Source: CAVSMC01 sp963798655
Lineage (GTDB): Bacteria; Pseudomonadota; Gammaproteobacteria; Burkholderiales; Casimicrobiaceae
Length of the DNA stretch: 64,000 bases
Assembly: GCA_963798655.1 (NCBI GenBank)
Contig: CAWCUH010000012.1
Span: 372,001-436,000 of the forward strand
Direction of reading: 5' to 3'
Shown: one piece after another, positions 61,393 through 64,000 of the stretch
Layout: each line of letters opens with the position of its first letter
Position numbering within the stretch: position 1 is the first letter of the stretch
Translations under genes and position numbers: made by a program
Notes under the pieces: model-generated
What the model was told of the DNA's origin: nothing
What the model saw: only the letters and a program-made list of their open reading frames with translations
The model's database searches: none

Positions 61393-61764
61393 CTACCGCG
61401 TGCGCGGCCGGGGCAGGTGCGGCACTGCGCGCGAGCCGTCGCGGATGTGCGCGAGCGCGAGCACCGGATGGCGCCAGATCATCTTCGGGCCCGCGTAGCG
61501 CATCACCGTCTTCATCTGTGCGCGACGCTCGTCGCTGTAGCAATGCACCGAGCAGTTCGCGCAGGTCGGCTTGCTGTCGCGGAACGGACAGCGATCGAGG
61601 CGCCGGCCGGCGTAGTCGAGAAGCTCGGCGCATTCGCGGCAGCCGGCGTCGTGCACGTGGTGATGGCCTCGGCAGTGGATGGCGATCATTGCCGCCATCG
61701 TCCGGTACTCGCGGGCGAGGCGCGGCAGCTTGAGCCGCGTGCGATTGTCGGGAGGCGCGATCAT
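61393..61764 (-). CDS. Nitrous-oxide-stimulated promoter family protein
   Basis: A 123-residue Cys/His-rich protein. LKLPRLAREYRTMAAMIAIHCRGHHH, CRECAELLDYAGRRLDRCPF and KPTCANCSVHCYSDERRAQ are hallmarks of this family (PF11756 as I recall). The pattern C-x2-C ... C ... C-x2-C-x3-C suggests metal binding. Function unknown despite the name. Start ATG 61764. Confidence 0.85.
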   Translation of the reverse strand: MIAPPDNRTRLKLPRLAREYRTMAAMIAIHCRGHHHVHDAGCRECAELLDYAGRRLDRCPFRDSKPTCANCSVHCYSDERRAQMKTVMRYAGPKMIWRHPVLALAHIRDGSRAVPHLPRPRTR

Positions 61765-61884
61765 GGCGACGCAATGCGAAGCGCCGTGTGCCGCGAGGCG
61801 CGGCAACCGGTCGCAATCCGATTATCCCGTCGCGCTCGCCGTGCGGCCTTGACTTGCCGCAAGCCGGCCGCGCTCGGCGCCGCG

Positions 61885-64000
61885 TCAGACGGTCGCGGAG
61901 AGCTCGAGCATCTCGCGCAGGTTGCGCAGCAGCTCTTCTTCCTGGAACGGCTTGCCGAGATAGAGGTCGACGCCGAGCTCCTGCGCGCGGCTGCGATGCT
62001 TGTCCGCGGTGCGCGACGTGATCATCACGATCGGGATGTGCGAGTACTTCGCGTCGCCCTTGATCGTCTTCGTGAACTCGAAGCCGTCCATGCGCGGCAT
62101 CTCGATGTCGAGCAGTATCACGTCAGGCACCTGCTCGCTCAGGAGCTGCAGCGCGTCGACGCCGTCCTTGGCGGTTGCGACGTCGAAGCCTTCGCGAACG
62201 AGCAGCCGGCTCGTGATCTTGCGCACGGTGAGCGAATCGTCGACGACCATGACCAGCGGACGACGCGCGTTCGCCTGCGGCCGCAGGTGGTCGCCGGCGA
62301 TGCGCTCCTCGGCGTCGGGGTCGAACATCTCGACGTCGGTGCGCTGCGCGAGCTGCACCGGGTTGATGATCAGCACGATCTCGCCGGTGCCGAGCACCGT
62401 CGCGCCCGCAATGCCCGACACGCGAGCGAGCTGCGGCCCGATATTCTTGACGACGACTTCCTGGTTGCCGACCATCTCGTCGACGTGAATCGCGGCGTAG
62501 CTCGCGCCGGCCCGAAGCAGCAGCACCGGGTTGTAGCGCGCGGTCTCCGGATTGTGCGCGCTGTCGCCGAGGAGCCGCGGCAGGTAGTGGAACGGGTAGC
62601 TGCGCCCCTGCCATTCGACGCTCTTGTGCACGTACAGGCTCACCAGCGCTTCGGCCTTCACCTGCTGGACCTGCTCGACCATCGGCGAGGGCAGCGCCCA
62701 CAAGCGACCGCCCGCGCGTACGAGCACCGCCTGCGCGACGGCAAGCGTGAGCGGCAGGTACAGCACGAAGCGCGTGCCGCGGCCGCGCTGCGTCGTCACT
62801 TCGACGCGGCCGCCGAGCGCCGCGATCTCCGAGCGCACGACGTCCATGCCGATGCCGCGCCCGGAGATCTGCGTGACCTTCGACGCCGTCGAGAAGCCCG
62901 CCTGGAAGATCAGCTCGATCAGTTGCGCGTCGGTCGTCTTCGCGTCGGCGGTGATCCTGCCGTTGGCGATGGCCTTCTGCCTGATCTGTTCGAGATCGAT
63001 GCCGGCGCCGTCGTCGGCGATCTCGATCGCGATTTCATTGCCGACCTGGCGCACCGTCAGCGCGATCTCGCCGGTGTCGCCCTTGCCGGCGCCGCGCCGC
63101 TCGTCGGCGGTTTCGATGCCGTGGTCGAGCGCGTTGCGCAGCAGGTGCTCGAGCGGCCCGACGAGCTTCTCGAGCACCGAGCGATCGAGCTCGGTCTGCG
63201 CGCCGTGGATCTCGAGGTTCGCTCGCTTGTCGAGCTCCTTCGCCGTCTGCCGCATGATCCGGTACAAGCGATCCGACAGGCTTCCGAACGGCACGGTGCG
63301 GATCGAGAACAGCTGCTGCTGCACTTCGCGCGACAGCCGCGCCTGAGCGAGCAGCGCCGCATCGGCGTCGTCGAGGTTCTTCAGCAGCGACTGCTGCACG
63401 GTCGACACGTCGTTCACGCCCTCGGCGAGCGATCGCGTCAGCTCCTGGAAACGGGTGAAGCGATCGAGCTCGAGCGGATCGAACTCGCCGTGCGCTTCCT
63501 GCAGCGCGCTCATCCGCGACTGGATCTGCGACTCGGCCTGGATCTCGACTTCGCGCACCTGCGTGCGCAGCCGGATCACGCTGCCCGTGAGCTCCAGGAG
63601 GTTGCTCTTGAGCGCTCTCAGCTCGCCTTCGACGCGCGCGCGCGCGATCGCGACTTCACCCGCCTCGTTCACCAGCCGGTCGATGATGTCGGCGCGCACG
63701 CGCAGCATCGCCCGCTGGCCGCTCTCGCCGTCGGCCGCGATGTCGGTGCGCGGCGCCGCCGCGGGCGGCGTGACCACCGGCTGCACCGGCGGCGCAAGCG
63801 TCACGGGCGGAGCGAGCGGAACGATGATCGGCACCGCTGCGGTCGGCGGCGCAGGCTCGGCCGGTGCGTCGTCCGCCTCGCCGGCCGCGGACTCGATCGC
63901 GTCTTCGACGGCGACCCACGGCAGAGCGACATTGGTGCGACCCTCGCGCAGTGCATCGAGCACGAACGCGACGTGATCGAGATCGGTGTCGAGCGCGTCG
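61885..64000 (-). CDS. CheA-type hybrid kinase, C-terminal part (pilL/chpA-like), cut by window edge
   Basis: At least 704 residues are visible; the N-terminal part lies beyond 64000. From the left-hand edge of the protein: an Ala/Pro-rich linker, a dimerisation region (RADIIDRLVNEAGEVAIARA), the P4 kinase domain with LVGPLEHLLRNALDHGIE (N-box), IADDGAGI and GRGIGMDVVRSEI, a CheW-like P5 domain, and a C-terminal receiver with the phosphorylated Asp in VILLDIEMPRMDGFE. The Hpt domains must be outside. This plan is that of ChpA/PilL, which controls type IV pilus twitching; the missing neighbours prevent certainty. Confidence 0.88.
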   Translation of the reverse strand, partial: DALDTDLDHVAFVLDALREGRTNVALPWVAVEDAIESAAGEADDAPAEPAPPTAAVPIIVPLAPPVTLAPPVQPVVTPPAAAPRTDIAADGESGQRAMLRVRADIIDRLVNEAGEVAIARARVEGELRALKSNLLELTGSVIRLRTQVREVEIQAESQIQSRMSALQEAHGEFDPLELDRFTRFQELTRSLAEGVNDVSTVQQSLLKNLDDADAALLAQARLSREVQQQLFSIRTVPFGSLSDRLYRIMRQTAKELDKRANLEIHGAQTELDRSVLEKLVGPLEHLLRNALDHGIETADERRGAGKGDTGEIALTVRQVGNEIAIEIADDGAGIDLEQIRQKAIANGRITADAKTTDAQLIELIFQAGFSTASKVTQISGRGIGMDVVRSEIAALGGRVEVTTQRGRGTRFVLYLPLTLAVAQAVLVRAGGRLWALPSPMVEQVQQVKAEALVSLYVHKSVEWQGRSYPFHYLPRLLGDSAHNPETARYNPVLLLRAGASYAAIHVDEMVGNQEVVVKNIGPQLARVSGIAGATVLGTGEIVLIINPVQLAQRTDVEMFDPDAEERIAGDHLRPQANARRPLVMVVDDSLTVRKITSRLLVREGFDVATAKDGVDALQLLSEQVPDVILLDIEMPRMDGFEFTKTIKGDAKYSHIPIVMITSRTADKHRSRAQELGVDLYLGKPFQEEELLRNLREMLELSATV

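Overview
The window reads as a GC-rich betaproteobacterial chromosome of Burkholderiales type. This is inferred from gene content and order: the tkt-gap-pgk-pyk...fba block beside speD/speE, a tripartite tricarboxylate (TctCBA) uptake system, polA-DUF2782-thrB, two BPSS1780-type membrane proteins, and the algH-ruvX-pyrR-pyrB-pyrC' operon. No species can be named from the sequence alone.

Layout. 1-614: minus-strand spermidine genes (speE truncated by the window edge, speD). 827-6771: central carbon genes tkt, gap, pgk, pyk, with a recognisable sigma70-type promoter before tkt. 6819-14779: a TetR-type regulator and an operon it probably controls, holding tctC, tctB, tctA, a TIM-barrel isomerase, a Gfo/Idh/MocA dehydrogenase, a DUF993 aldolase-like protein and a second TIM-barrel isomerase. 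The same operator motif occurs in both promoters. fba follows. 16010-20658 (minus): a two-component system co-directional with an NRAMP-type transporter whose metal-site motifs are atypical, followed by a frameshifted tandem copy of that transporter. 20860-30904: a DUF1223 protein, a PLP dehydratase whose 3' end is rewritten by a repeat, an aldehyde dehydrogenase of the rocA/pruA kind, a DUF2726 protein, a broken secreted protein, groES-groEL with CIRCE, and a hybrid PAS sensor kinase. 30994-37647: polA and thrB neighbourhood. PolA appears to have lost two catalytic aspartates of its proofreading exonuclease, and its start codon overlaps that of a divergent LOG-family gene.

37650-45330 is the accessory zone. 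It has lower and more variable GC and many damaged genes: a frameshifted cyclic-nucleotide-domain regulator, a decayed toxin-antitoxin pair, the C-terminal stub of a tyrosine integrase directly next to a 3' fragment of tRNA-Lys(UUU), two small genes, a large AfsR/SARP-like ATPase-TPR regulator, and a complete IS630-family element inserted in a small membrane-protein gene that can be reconstructed. 45328-64000 returns to core-type genes: a PsiF-repeat protein, uvrD, argA, yggX, an AhpD-like protein, the six-gene algH...cysC operon (its dihydroorotase is a predicted pseudoenzyme), a PhoD-like phosphatase, a DUF2330 protein coupled to an RnfD-like protein, a BON protein, an EF-G-like GTPase and a CheA-type kinase cut by the right edge.

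Two families of short palindromic repeats recur between genes. Family A has the core GGGGACAGACCACG (5292-5337; 22720-22841). Family B has the core GGGTCAGAGT (50303-50346; 58491-58694). They abut or overlap start and stop codons and seem to have moved within the genome. No CRISPR array, rRNA or intact tRNA was seen.
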